DNA of 43,909 nt from Spirochaetales bacterium (GTDB lineage Bacteria; Spirochaetota; Spirochaetia; JC444; Marispirochaetaceae): assembly GCA_016935695.1 (NCBI GenBank), contig JAFGQL010000124.1, positions 1-43,909 on the forward strand, in the 5' to 3' direction. A model generated the notes under the pieces. The model worked only from the letters and a program-made list of their open reading frames with translations. It was not told where the DNA came from and ran no database searches. A program made the translations under genes and the position numbers. Below, in pieces: positions 33,485-41,959 of this stretch (positions are counted from its first letter, which is position 1; every line of letters begins with the position of its first letter).

Positions 33485-33596
33485 TTTTTACTCCCCAAAG
33501 AAATGCTATCGCATGAGAAGGAAAAACTGTTACAGAAAATTCACGGAATCAGTCTATCTGATACTTGAAATGATAACTTGAAATGACGAACCCTTC
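33357..33596. repeat. Direct repeat flanking the polysaccharide cassette, right copy
   Basis: This segment aligns with 28475-28709 in the same orientation. It comprises the head of the DUF6326-like fragment and the 3' end of the GNAT coding sequence. The two copies lie about 4.88 kb apart and bracket the SGNH remnant and the three polysaccharide-active lipoprotein genes. Confidence 0.75.
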
Positions 33597-34001
33597 GCGG
33601 AAATAGAACTTATGGGCACCTTCACGCTGTACCCCGGAATCCAGATGGACTTCCCCGCAGCCCTCTTCTTTTGCATGTTCAATCAAAAACCTCAAGAGGT
33701 TACCGCCGGCACCCTTCGACCGGAATTCAGGAACCGTCACCAGATCATCGATGTACAGGTGCCTGCCCCACGCCAGCTTCGACTGGATGCGGAAGCCGGC
33801 AGCGGCAAGAATAACCCCGCCTGCTTCTGCGTACGCGACCTGGAATCCCTCCTGTATCTGTTCGTCAATACGGCGTTTGAGCTCTGCAGGTTCAATGTTC
33901 GGCCTCAAATACCTGTAGACCGAGACGATTGCGTCCCAATCGCTGGAATTGTCCGCGATATTGTTGTTCATTGTAAGAATATACTTTCGGAGCAGTTGCA
34001 T
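33549..34001 (-). CDS. GNAT-family N-acetyltransferase
   Basis: This 150-residue protein has the acetyl-CoA-binding motif A as LYIDDLVTVPEFRSKGAGGN LLRFLIEHA and the motif B region EVHLDSGVQREGAHKFYFRE GF, standard for small GNAT enzymes. The acceptor substrate is unknown. A second possible start at 33971 (MNNNIADNS) would be equally close to the family length; neither has a clear ribosome binding site. Its last 16 codons are duplicated at 28680-28709. It likely once formed an operon with DUF6326 and the amidohydrolase gene. Confidence 0.85.
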   Translation of the reverse strand: MQLLRKYILTMNNNIADNSSDWDAIVSVYRYLRPNIEPAELKRRIDEQIQEGFQVAYAEAGGVILAAAGFRIQSKLAWGRHLYIDDLVTVPEFRSKGAGGNLLRFLIEHAKEEGCGEVHLDSGVQREGAHKFYFREGFVISSYHFKYQID

Positions 34002-34128
34002 GGAGAAGCGCTATCGTATGAGTTTTAGGTGAGAAGCACCGGCCGGTCACGTAAATGAGTGGGAACGTAAAGTACATAGAACATAGGATTAACCGATTGG
34101 GAGGTTGTCGGATGCCGATTGAGGGGAG

Positions 34129-34147
34129 TTATGCGAAATTCGCATAA
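34129..34147. promoter_or_regulatory. Operator-like palindrome upstream of the GNAT gene
   Basis: TTATGCGAAATTCGCATAA has perfect 9-bp arms around one base, 128 bp upstream of the GNAT start. No second copy was seen in the window, and the binding protein is unknown. Confidence 0.4.
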
Positions 34148-34208
34148 AATGCCGCCGGCAGTATCTGTATATATAACTCACCTTAACTGGTCAATGAAGC
34201 ATAAACTT

Positions 34209-34372
34209 TCAGGATTCACATGGTGACTTCAGGGCCATCATCACTTGAGCGGTCAGATCCCAGGAACCCATGCTGTACACATACAACAGTAGTGCTGAGA
34301 CGGAATACCACAGTAGCCACAAGACGCGCACAAAAACATCAGAAGCCTTTTTCTGAATAACCTCTTGCTGCG
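34209..34372 (-). pseudogene. Possible remnant of a membrane protein
   Basis: An open stretch on the minus strand, without a start codon, encodes a hydrophobic sequence (VRVLWLLWYSVSALLLYVYS followed by MGSWDLTAQVMM) and a stop at 34209-34211. It looks like coding sequence with one membrane helix rather than random DNA, but I do not recognise the family. The remainder of the 34002-34428 spacer shows only the palindrome at 34129-34147. Confidence 0.25.
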
Positions 34373-34428
34373 TAATTCATATCACATCAGGTTGCCAGGA
34401 CTCCCTATGCCCTTATATGGTCTTGGCT

Positions 34429-36243
34429 TTACGGTACTAAAGCCAGCAGATACGGATACCCGCCGTTCGTAACGCTGCCGATGCCCCAGACATCGGTAAA
34501 ATCCCAAGCCGAAAAATTAGTCTGGGTGGTCATTTTTACACTTGTCCTGGCCAAAGCACCGTTTGTACCGGTTTTTCCACTTGTATCACTGTCGTAATAA
34601 CAACCAGTGCATGTCCCGCTGAAATTGTACCCGAGGAACCCGTTTGCATTGGATGCACCACTTACCAAGCCTGTCGAGTAACAATAGGTAACCGCAGCAT
34701 CCTGGCCAAATCCGTAAAAACCGCCTGAATAAGTACCGGTTGCAGTGACGCTGCCCCGTGCATAGCAGTCAGTCGCACTCGTATCTTCCAGCCGCCCGGA
34801 AAACCCTCCGACTTCCCCGCTGCCGCTTACCGATCCGCTCGCGTAACAGCGGTTTACACTGCCGTTTCGGATGGTGCCGGCCAGACCGCCGGTATCAGAA
34901 CCACCGGTAACATCGCCGGTTGCAAAACAGTCGCTTACATATACTTGTACCGTGGTACCGGTTGAACCGCATAGACCGATAAGCCCGCCGACATCACTTG
35001 ATGTGCAATTTATGGTACAACTTGAGGAACAGTTGCCTACCGTCCCGGTGTACATAACGCCAACAAGGCCACCGGCAGAACCTGTTCCGGTCAACGTACC
35101 TGACACACTGCAGTCGGAAATTGTTCCGGCGTAATTATCTCCGACCAGACCGCCGGTTGTGGTGGCTAAACCTGTAACCGTACACTGCAAAACGGTACAC
35201 CGGGAAACAGTTGCATTGTTTCTTATCTCGCCAGCCAGACTGCCAGTATAGTAATATCCGGTGACAGAAGGAGCTGAAAGGATGACACCCTGAACCTCTC
35301 CACCTGTAATGCTCCCGAAAAAACCATGATAATAGTCGGATGTGCGGTAGATATACAAATTGCTTATCGTATATCCCCCGCCGTACAGCACTCCGGTAAA
35401 AGCGGTTGTTCCATCGCCGATTGGTTCCCAGCCTTCCGTAGGGTCACCATAACCTGTCAAATCTATGGATGCAGCAAGAATATAACCGCCCGAAAGATTA
35501 TCCCTTATCGCATCCAGTTCATCCGCCGTGTGTACAGCGGCTAATGTCACTTCTCCGGATGTTCTTGTAAATACGGAAATTACGGTATCGTCGGAATCGT
35601 TACCCGATGTATCCACCGCGGTGAGTGTAAGCGTATATTCGGTATCTGCATCGAGTCCGCTTATCGAGCCGGTTTCAACACCGAAAATGTCCGAACTTGA
35701 TCCGTCCGAACAACTAAGTACCGCATGATCGAAATCGCCGGCAGCTGATGCCTCCCAGGTGATGCCGATATGGTCTGTTCCAACCGTAACCAGGCTGATT
35801 ATGAGAGGATCCGGAGGCGTCGAATCAGGCGTTGGTGCGACGGTTGGCGTCGGGGTCGGCGCGACGGTTGGCGTCGGGGTTGGTGCGACGGTTGGCGTCG
35901 GTGTTGGTGCGACGGTTGGCGTCGGTGTTGGTGCGACGGTTGGCGTCGGTGTCGGTACGACGGTTGGCGTCGGTGTCGGTGCGACGGTTGGCGTCGGTGT
36001 CGGTGCGACGGTTGGCGTCGGTGTTGGTGCGACGGTTGGCGTCGGCGTCGATTCCGGTGTTACTGTTGGTGTAGCCGTCTGTGTCGGAGTCGCAGTTGGC
36101 GTTGGCGAAGGCGTTGGTGCGACGGTTGGCGTCGGCGTCGCTTCCGGTTCTTCATTATTCGTACCAGTTAGATCGCAGGACCCGATATAAAAAACACAGA
36201 GCAACAAGAAGAGAAACGCAATAGCCAATCTTGCATTTTTCAT
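34429..36243 (-). CDS. GLUG-repeat surface lipoprotein on a Thr-Pro linker
   Basis: The 604-residue lipoprotein has a signal ending in FYIGSC. A linker of about 110 residues of Thr/Pro/Val/Ala follows, including nine tandem PTPTVAPT octapeptides, then an Fn3-like domain ([20 protein letters not shown] ... [12 protein letters not shown]). The rest is a long array of GLUG-type repeats ([50 protein letters not shown] and similar) with conserved Cys, ending in the usual GYPYL. GLUG arrays form beta-solenoids in adhesins and surface proteins. The start is ATG 36243 with AAGGAG 6 nt upstream, rather than an ATG 15 bp earlier that overlaps that site. Confidence 0.82.
   Translation of the reverse strand: MKNARLAIAFLFLLLCVFYIGSCDLTGTNNEEPEATPTPTVAPTPSPTPTATPTQTATPTVTPESTPTPTVAPTPTPTVAPTPTPTVAPTPTPTVVPTPTPTVAPTPTPTVAPTPTPTVAPTPTPTVAPTPTPTVAPTPDSTPPDPLIISLVTVGTDHIGITWEASAAGDFDHAVLSCSDGSSSDIFGVETGSISGLDADTEYTLTLTAVDTSGNDSDDTVISVFTRTSGEVTLAAVHTADELDAIRDNLSGGYILAASIDLTGYGDPTEGWEPIGDGTTAFTGVLYGGGYTISNLYIYRTSDYYHGFFGSITGGEVQGVILSAPSVTGYYYTGSLAGEIRNNATVSRCTVLQCTVTGLATTTGGLVGDNYAGTISDCSVSGTLTGTGSAGGLVGVMYTGTVGNCSSSCTINCTSSDVGGLIGLCGSTGTTVQVYVSDCFATGDVTGGSDTGGLAGTIRNGSVNRCYASGSVSGSGEVGGFSGRLEDTSATDCYARGSVTATGTYSGGFYGFGQDAAVTYCYSTGLVSGASNANGFLGYNFSGTCTGCYYDSDTSGKTGTNGALARTSVKMTTQTNFSAWDFTDVWGIGSVTNGGYPYLLALVP
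35831..36046. repeat. 24-bp minisatellite encoding PTPTVAPT
   Basis: Nine near-identical 24-bp units in tandem encode the octapeptide linker of the GLUG lipoprotein on the minus strand. Units differ only at wobble positions and one Ala-to-Val change. Because the unit is a multiple of three, slippage would lengthen or shorten the linker without a frameshift. Confidence 0.85.
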
Positions 36244-36356
36244 TATGTCTCCTTCCAATCAGTTTTAGTATACATCACAGTTCGCTTTAGCAACTATTCC
36301 AATAGACACAGCACTCGAAGGCAAACCAGATCGTCGTATCAGGCAAAACGAAACAC

Positions 36357-37952
36357 TTAATCAGAAATTTTCCACCAGGCAATATCATCGTCCGTTATTG
36401 CGGCACCCAAGATATCAGGGTTTCCGTCATTGTCTATATCAGCGGCAAATACACCGATAGCACCGTCAAAACCGGTTGCTACGGCATGTTTGGTAAAGAC
36501 TCCATTTCCGTCATTTTCAAACCAGGAAACTTCATCCCCGCTGTTTGCGCAGCCGACAATATCGATGTCGCTGTCCCCATCCAAGTTCAATGCAAAAACG
36601 TCCTCTGCACCGGAAAATCCGGTTACCACAGAATACCTTGTAAAATTTTCGGAACCATCATTTTTCCACCACGCTATGGCATTACTCTGGTAACCAGAAG
36701 CAATAATATCTATCTCGGTGTCGCCGTCCAGATCCGCAGCATAAACCGCATTTGCAGTTGTGAAAGCGGTATCTATGTTATGTGCCGTGAAAATCTCAGA
36801 ACCATTGTTCTCCCACCAGGTGACTGAATTTTCATATGAAGATACCCCGACAATATCCATGTCACCATCCTTGTCCAGGTCGATGGCGAATGCATCACGT
36901 GCAGAATAAAACTGTGTCGGGTTTATTAGGGTATGTTGTGTAAATACCCCGGTTCCGTCATTTTCCCACCATAAAATATCACCATCGAAGCTTGCAAGGC
37001 TTATGATGTCTATATCCGCGTCACCGTCTATGTCGGCCACAGAAACACTATTGGACCAGGTAATGGATGTTGAAATCAAATGCTTTGTGAAAGTCTCGTC
37101 GCCATCATTTTCATACCAGGCAACTGCACTGTCATTGCGCGCTGTACCGACAATATCTATATACGTATCACCGTTCAGATCAGCCGCGGCAACAGAATTG
37201 GCAGCGTTAAATGCTGCATCCACAGTATGGGCAGATAGATTACCGGTACCGTCATTTTCCCACCAGACAATCATGTTTTCCATTTGTGAGGAACCAACTA
37301 CATCAATATCTCCATCACTATCAACGTCAGTCGCAAAAAGGCCAACTGCCCCATCAAAATCGGCGTCAATAATATGTTCAACTGGAGTAATGAGTGTCGG
37401 TGTTGCTGTCGGCGTGGGTGTCGGAGTCGCAGTCGGCGTCGCAGTCGGAGTCGCAGTCGGAGTCGCAGTCGGCGTCGCAGTCGGTGTCGCAGTCGGTGTC
37501 GCAGTCGGTGTTGGAGTCGGAGTCGCAGTCGGAGTCGCAGTCGGTGTCGCAGTCGGTGTTGGAGTCGGTGTTGGAGTCGGTGTTGGAGTCGGTGTCGCAG
37601 TCGGTGTCGCAGTCGGTGTCGCAGTCGCAGTCGGTGTCGCAGTCGGTGTTGGAGTCGGTGTCGGTGTCGGAGTGGCTGTCGGAGTCGGAGTGGCTGTCGG
37701 AGTCGGCGTGGCTGTCGGAGTCACCGTTGGAGTAGCGGTCGGCGTCAACGTAGGTGTTGCCGTTGGTGTAGAGGTCGGCGTAGGCGTTGGTGTCGCAGTC
37801 GGTGTCGGTGTTGGCGTCGGTGTCGGGTGCTCAGTGGGTAATGGTGTTGGGCTTTCTTCCTCTTGCCCGGAAACAAGATCACAACTATGAAGAAAAAGAA
37901 TGCTGGAAATTACAATTGAAAAAACAAACCAGAGTCGCGAGTTATTTGTCAT
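36357..37952 (-). CDS. Seven-bladed FG-GAP/VCBS propeller lipoprotein on a Thr-Pro linker
   Basis: The 531-residue lipoprotein has a signal ending in FLHSC, then about 150 residues of almost pure Thr-Pro-Ala linker (residues about 36-185). Seven tandem repeats of about 46 residues follow, each with a calcium-type loop such as [24 protein letters not shown] or [10 protein letters not shown] and a strand ending in WWENDGTG. Seven such FG-GAP/VCBS units predict a complete seven-bladed beta-propeller, similar to integrin-alpha heads. No catalytic motif is seen; ligand or surface binding is likely. It is a near neighbour of the GLUG lipoprotein and shares its linker design. GAGGG precedes the start. 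Confidence 0.85.
   Translation of the reverse strand: MTNNSRLWFVFSIVISSILFLHSCDLVSGQEEESPTPLPTEHPTPTPTPTPTATPTPTPTSTPTATPTLTPTATPTVTPTATPTPTATPTPTATPTPTPTPTPTATPTATATPTATPTATPTPTPTPTPTPTPTATPTATPTATPTPTPTATPTATPTATPTATPTATPTATPTATPTPTPTATPTLITPVEHIIDADFDGAVGLFATDVDSDGDIDVVGSSQMENMIVWWENDGTGNLSAHTVDAAFNAANSVAAADLNGDTYIDIVGTARNDSAVAWYENDGDETFTKHLISTSITWSNSVSVADIDGDADIDIISLASFDGDILWWENDGTGVFTQHTLINPTQFYSARDAFAIDLDKDGDMDIVGVSSYENSVTWWENNGSEIFTAHNIDTAFTTANAVYAADLDGDTEIDIIASGYQSNAIAWWKNDGSENFTRYSVVTGFSGAEDVFALNLDGDSDIDIVGCANSGDEVSWFENDGNGVFTKHAVATGFDGAIGVFAADIDNDGNPDILGAAITDDDIAWWKISD
37391..37845. repeat. Short-period minisatellite encoding a (TPTPTA)-type linker
   Basis: About 450 bp of imperfect 6-, 12- and 18-bp repeats (GTCGGT, GTCGCA, GTTGGA units on the plus strand) encode the Thr-Pro-Ala linker of the propeller lipoprotein on the minus strand. 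All visible units keep the reading frame. Confidence 0.85.
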
Positions 37953-38055
37953 ATGTTTCCCTCACAAGCATAGAATTATTGGATGCTGTATGTATCCATA
38001 AAGAACAGGACAACCACAATTGTTTCAGTTACTGCACATTAAAAAAGATTTTTCA

Positions 38056-38073
38056 ATCATACTTTTGTATGAT
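38056..38073. promoter_or_regulatory. Shared palindrome upstream of the propeller lipoprotein gene
   Basis: ATCATACTTTTGTATGAT has perfect 7-bp arms and a TTTT centre, 104 bp upstream of the gene at 36357-37952. A 19-base match including it recurs at 40659-40677, upstream of another lipoprotein gene. The surrounding 37953-38251 spacer is AT-rich and shows no gene. Confidence 0.6.
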
Positions 38074-38251
38074 CTCGTAATTATTTAATAGCTTTTTAGT
38101 TTTTGTTGGAATTATTGTACATCTTTCACGTGAGTGAATACTGTCTATAAATTTGACAATCCGGTTGAATCGATTTTTCTGCTCATTTATAAAATCCATT
38201 GATCAATAAAAATTGCAATTTATCTGTTTGAAGGAGTATGCCACGAATCGG

Positions 38252-39046
38252 CTATTTTTTTAGCTGCTTTCTCGCATTATATAAAGAGTCCGCAACGGCC
38301 TTTTCCGGTAGGCACTTTAAAAGACATTTTAATAAGCGCAATTTCATCTTTGGAATAATTAGTCGCTTGCCGTTCATGAATTCTTTATAGGCAATAACCG
38401 CTAATTCTTTCGGTTCCATCATTCTCAGTTTTGAACTTTCTATTCCTGCCGTTTTCTGAAAACCCGTCCTTACATCTGCCGGACACAGCACACTAACGGC
38501 TACCCCTTTTGGCTTCAACTCGCTTGCAATCGCCTGCGAAAAAGAATACACATATGACTTTGAAGCTGCATAAACCGGAATATACGGACCAGGCAACAAG
38601 CCTGCCATAGAGGATACATTGAGAATGCGGGCACCTTCTGTATCATTCAGTTGATTCAAGAACATCCAGGTCATGAAAGTAAGACTTTTTACATTCAGAT
38701 CGATCAGTTCCATTTGTTTTTGTATGTTAACATTCATAAACTCGCCATAATTTGCAAAACCCGCATTATTGATCAATATACGGGGTGATATGTTTTCATT
38801 TTTTAATATGCGGAAAATGTATTCTATATTTTCAATATTTTGTAAGTCATATGCAAAGATACGAACGTCTGTATGATGCTCAGCTTCAATCTCATTTCGT
38901 AAAAGGGCTAAGGCATGTTCTGTTCTGGAAATTAAAAGCAGATTGAAACCATTCTTCGCAAAAACTTTTGATAATTCCAGTCCGATCCCGCTTGAAGCAC
39001 CGGAAATCATTACGAAATCTTTCTTACTCATTCTTCTGGTTACCAT
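38252..39046 (-). CDS. Short-chain dehydrogenase/reductase
   Basis: The 264-residue SDR has the cofactor motif SGASSGIG near residue 15, the NNAGFANYG motif, the catalytic Ser in ILNVSSMAG and the active-site pair in YAASKSYV (YxxxK). The length and the C-terminal segment (KRLIIPKMKLRLLKCLLKCL) match the DltE/YqjQ-like group of membrane-associated classical SDRs. The substrate is unknown. A start at 39031 (MSKKDF) is as plausible as the one given. It stands alone between two lipoprotein genes. Confidence 0.88.
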   Translation of the reverse strand: MVTRRMSKKDFVMISGASSGIGLELSKVFAKNGFNLLLISRTEHALALLRNEIEAEHHTDVRIFAYDLQNIENIEYIFRILKNENISPRILINNAGFANYGEFMNVNIQKQMELIDLNVKSLTFMTWMFLNQLNDTEGARILNVSSMAGLLPGPYIPVYAASKSYVYSFSQAIASELKPKGVAVSVLCPADVRTGFQKTAGIESSKLRMMEPKELAVIAYKEFMNGKRLIIPKMKLRLLKCLLKCLPEKAVADSLYNARKQLKK

Positions 39047-39082
39047 CTACAGACCATCATGTGCGTTCATAATGTGTATCCA

Positions 39083-40417
39083 TTAAAACCAGTTCATCTC
39101 AAGTGTTTGCATGGCAACGCCATCAATGCCGTCTTCTCCCGCATTGGCGTGCATCCCGCCCAGTCCTGCAGACCCCGGTACATAGATAACGGTATCGATA
39201 ACAGGGATGGTCCCGTAATAGAGTATACCCACAGAGATACCGCCTGCGGCGCCGCCGGACGCCCCGCCGGTTCCTCCGCGACCTCCATTACCTCCGTATG
39301 TTGCGACAAATCCCGCACCAAGGCCTCCGGAACCGCCGTATTGACCAGATTGCCCGAAAACGCCGTTTCCGCCATTTCCCGCGATACCGGTTTCGAGTAT
39401 GGAATCGGATATTTGTATGTCCGACTGATAGGAACAAACCGCGATACTGGCGCCTCCGCCCTGAGACGGTCCCGCACCTGCGCCGCCGCCTCCACCTGGA
39501 GCTCCGCTGCCACCGCCGCCGCTTGAGTCTCCGGAACAGCCTCCCCCTCCGCCCTGGCCGACTGTGCCGTCCTCTCCCGCTCCGCCGGGGGCTGCGGTCC
39601 AGCCGGTTGCTGACATCGTGCCCGGGACTGTCGCCGAAACGCCGTCTGAGCCGTCGCTGCCGTCGGCTCCGTCGGAACCCGGAAGACCGCTGCCTGCCGT
39701 GCTTCCCTGGCCGCCAGCTCCAGCGGGAAAACCGTTCAGTCCGTTTTCGCCGCCTGCGGCGGGGTCACCTCCTGCTCCACCTGTACTAGTTTCCCCGTTT
39801 ACGGAAGTGTATGTAACTGCTGCTCCGCCAGTCGATGCGTCGCCATCATTTCCGTCGGGAACCGTCCCGAACACATAACCCGAGAGCTGTGAAACGGCGC
39901 CGTTGACACCGTTTCCTGTAAACACTGTAACTCCCTGCAGAACAATATTGTTTGAGTTCGCAACCAAAAGCCCGATGCTGTTTTCACCGGCTGCACTGCC
40001 GGATGCCACTTCCAATGAAAGGTTTAATAATTCGAAACCGTCTATCTCGCTGAGTACAAAACCCGTGGAGTCCGTTATTATCAAGCATGCAGTCGCTGAA
40101 GCATCTTCATCCCATTCCGCATTGTATCCGCCGGTAATTACCAGATTGTCAGCCGTGATGGTCAATGTTGAATCGTATATATCTTCAGTCGTGTCCAGGA
40201 AAATTGAGTCGCCCTCCGCGGCAATGGACAGGGCCATTGTCAGTGTCGCAAAAGGCAAGGCTTGCGAGCCGTTGCCCGAGGTATCGCTGCCGGAAGCAGA
40301 TACAAAAATACCATCAAGATCGCCGTCTACTGAATCCTTTGAAGAATTGCTACAAGCGAAGAAAAGTGAACCGATAAGTAGGGATAGACTCATAACAAGA
40401 CCGAACCATTTTCTCAT
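39083..40417 (-). CDS. Glycine-rich beta-helix-like lipoprotein
   Basis: The 444-residue product has a lipobox (LFFAC), then the opening of a DUF1565-type parallel beta-helix (IFVSASGSDTSGNGSQALPF ATLTMALSIAAEGDSIFLDT). From about residue 190 to 410 it is dominated by Gly, Ser and Ala (GGAGGDPAAGGENGLNG, GGGGSGAPGGGGGAGAG), with embedded beta-helix turns such as SDIQISDSILETGIAGNGGN. It resembles secreted Gly-rich proteins with polyglycine-type regions and is probably a surface or matrix protein. No enzymatic motif is seen. GGAGG lies 8 nt before the start. A copy of the shared palindrome lies about 240 bp upstream. Confidence 0.78.
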   Translation of the reverse strand: MRKWFGLVMSLSLLIGSLFFACSNSSKDSVDGDLDGIFVSASGSDTSGNGSQALPFATLTMALSIAAEGDSIFLDTTEDIYDSTLTITADNLVITGGYNAEWDEDASATACLIITDSTGFVLSEIDGFELLNLSLEVASGSAAGENSIGLLVANSNNIVLQGVTVFTGNGVNGAVSQLSGYVFGTVPDGNDGDASTGGAAVTYTSVNGETSTGGAGGDPAAGGENGLNGFPAGAGGQGSTAGSGLPGSDGADGSDGSDGVSATVPGTMSATGWTAAPGGAGEDGTVGQGGGGGCSGDSSGGGGSGAPGGGGGAGAGPSQGGGASIAVCSYQSDIQISDSILETGIAGNGGNGVFGQSGQYGGSGGLGAGFVATYGGNGGRGGTGGASGGAAGGISVGILYYGTIPVIDTVIYVPGSAGLGGMHANAGEDGIDGVAMQTLEMNWF

Positions 40418-40848
40418 GCCACCACCTCCAAAACCATATAAAGTTAAACACGGATAAAAAAATATAAGCGATCAATTCTGCGCTAATCCATCAGCCCGTC
40501 TCAAGGCAGGTGCCGAAAATCATATCAGAGGTTCCTATAAGTTCTAACCTGATCCACAACCCACCCGCTCAGATCATTGTCTGAAAAATCAAATGCCTTA
40601 TAACCTATAAAGTGCATGGGAAATAATGTAAAAAAATATATTACACAAGCTGTGTTATCAATCATACTTTTGTATGACTATGATAAAATTTCACTGTATT
40701 TTAATATTTATAAAAATTACTGACCTTTCTTTTTGTGGAACTTCAGTTTTTTATTAGGCAGTATTAATTATCCGTCCTTTACATGGCTGATCAACTCAAG
40801 ATTTTTTACTCTCGTAAAGAACCCTTTATATGAAGTATTTCTAAACAT
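40418..40848. other. AT-rich spacer with regulatory palindrome
   Basis: No gene is supported in this 431-bp spacer between the Gly-rich lipoprotein gene and the GH26-like gene. It is markedly AT-rich and holds the palindrome at 40659-40677. No terminator hairpin with a T-run was recognised. Confidence 0.5.
40659..40677. promoter_or_regulatory. Shared palindrome upstream of the Gly-rich lipoprotein gene
   Basis: The 19-mer CAATCATACTTTTGTATGA is identical to 38054-38072 and contains TCATAC-TTTT-GTATGA. It is about 240 bp upstream of the gene at 39083-40417. On the minus strand it is followed by AT-rich hexamers (TTGATA, TATATT) that could be a promoter. Confidence 0.6.
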
Positions 40849-41847
40849 TCATTCCACTACCCATAATTTCTTATAATTGCTTTTAAAATTCTCTTCATTT
40901 AATATCTGCTTCCATGCAAGAGCGCTTTCCCTTGTTGCGGCTACTCTTAAATCTTCTTCTTTTATTACATCAAACCAGGCTATAGCTTTGATATTTGGAA
41001 ATTTATTTAACTGCTTCGGTAAATGACGGATCCATTCTGCACGGTTTCCTCCGTGGTTAAAGCAGGAAAACTCAGGAATCATAATCGGTTTGTCAGGGAT
41101 CTTTTTGGAAAGTAAATTATACATAGGCATGAATATCTGTTCGAACTCAGTCCATGAACTCCATTCGTAATACGTTCCCCAGTTGTATCCGTCTATTCCC
41201 AACCAATCAACATATTCATCACCGGGATAGGAAAGTATTGGATTATTCCATGGCTCGTCCGGGAAGCTGTTCTGTCCGGGTGTCCATATATATTTGACAT
41301 TTTTCACACCATTTTCCGATAGAAGATCATGGATATGCCGCCATGCACATATATATCGCGAAGGGTCCTCATTATTGTTTGCAATCCCCCAATCATACCA
41401 GTTCCCGTTAAATTCATGCATCAGTCTTATAAACAGAGGATTACCGTATTTCTTGATTCCTTCTGCCCAAGCCAGAATGTAATCATCATGATCGCCATTA
41501 ATGATGTCAACAAGAGTAATCTTTTCATCACTAAACCAGTAGTGCGGCTCCCAGGTTATGTGTGGAATTATGCCCGCGGAATAGAGATCACTGCAAACCT
41601 CCAGCGGAAATGGCTGATCCCATCCAAGGAACCAGACAGCCATGCTTATATCTTTGCCACTCTGCTTTTCAAAAATCGCGATTTTATCTGCATCAGGTGC
41701 GCCGAAGCCCAATGAAGCACCAATAAAGACAGGATGCTCAAGTATATTACCCGGCACTGCCACATTTAAAGAATCATCAGTTGGCATTCCCGTGCATGAT
41801 ATGAAAAGACAAACCACACTAAACCAAGCTGTAATTCTGTATTTCAT
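40849..41847 (-). CDS. GH26-like (beta-mannanase-type) glycoside hydrolase lipoprotein
   Basis: The 332-residue lipoprotein (LFISC lipobox) is a GH26-type TIM barrel. The acid/base Glu lies in LFIRLMHEFNGNWYDWG (about 150) and the nucleophile Glu in KPIMIPEFSCFN (about 258), both in the family's context; YVDWLGIDGYNWG is also typical. GH26 enzymes mostly cleave beta-1,4-mannan, though xylan or mixed-linkage glucan activity exists. The partial GH130 gene at the window end supports a mannan or manno-oligosaccharide role. The ribosome binding site is weak (GAGTGG). It is transcribed alone. Confidence 0.85.
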   Translation of the reverse strand: MKYRITAWFSVVCLFISCTGMPTDDSLNVAVPGNILEHPVFIGASLGFGAPDADKIAIFEKQSGKDISMAVWFLGWDQPFPLEVCSDLYSAGIIPHITWEPHYWFSDEKITLVDIINGDHDDYILAWAEGIKKYGNPLFIRLMHEFNGNWYDWGIANNNEDPSRYICAWRHIHDLLSENGVKNVKYIWTPGQNSFPDEPWNNPILSYPGDEYVDWLGIDGYNWGTYYEWSSWTEFEQIFMPMYNLLSKKIPDKPIMIPEFSCFNHGGNRAEWIRHLPKQLNKFPNIKAIAWFDVIKEEDLRVAATRESALAWKQILNEENFKSNYKKLWVVE

Positions 41848-41959
41848 ACACCACTCTTTATTTATTTCGTCTCAACACATTAATGCGATTCTAACTAATC
41901 TATGTTAATCTGGTATTGGTTCTTTCATAAAATGTGACAAGATATCAATTAATTCCAAA

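Noticed and set aside
35759-36190. Plus-strand Val-Gly repeat protein opposite the GLUG lipoprotein
   Set aside because: It is the mirror reading of the Thr-Pro linker repeat and has no start signals; the minus-strand lipoprotein with signal peptide and ribosome binding site is the real gene.
37391-37845. CRISPR-like or regulatory tandem repeat array
   Set aside because: The units are 6-18 bp without spacers and are fully in frame, encoding a Thr-Pro-Ala protein linker on the minus strand.
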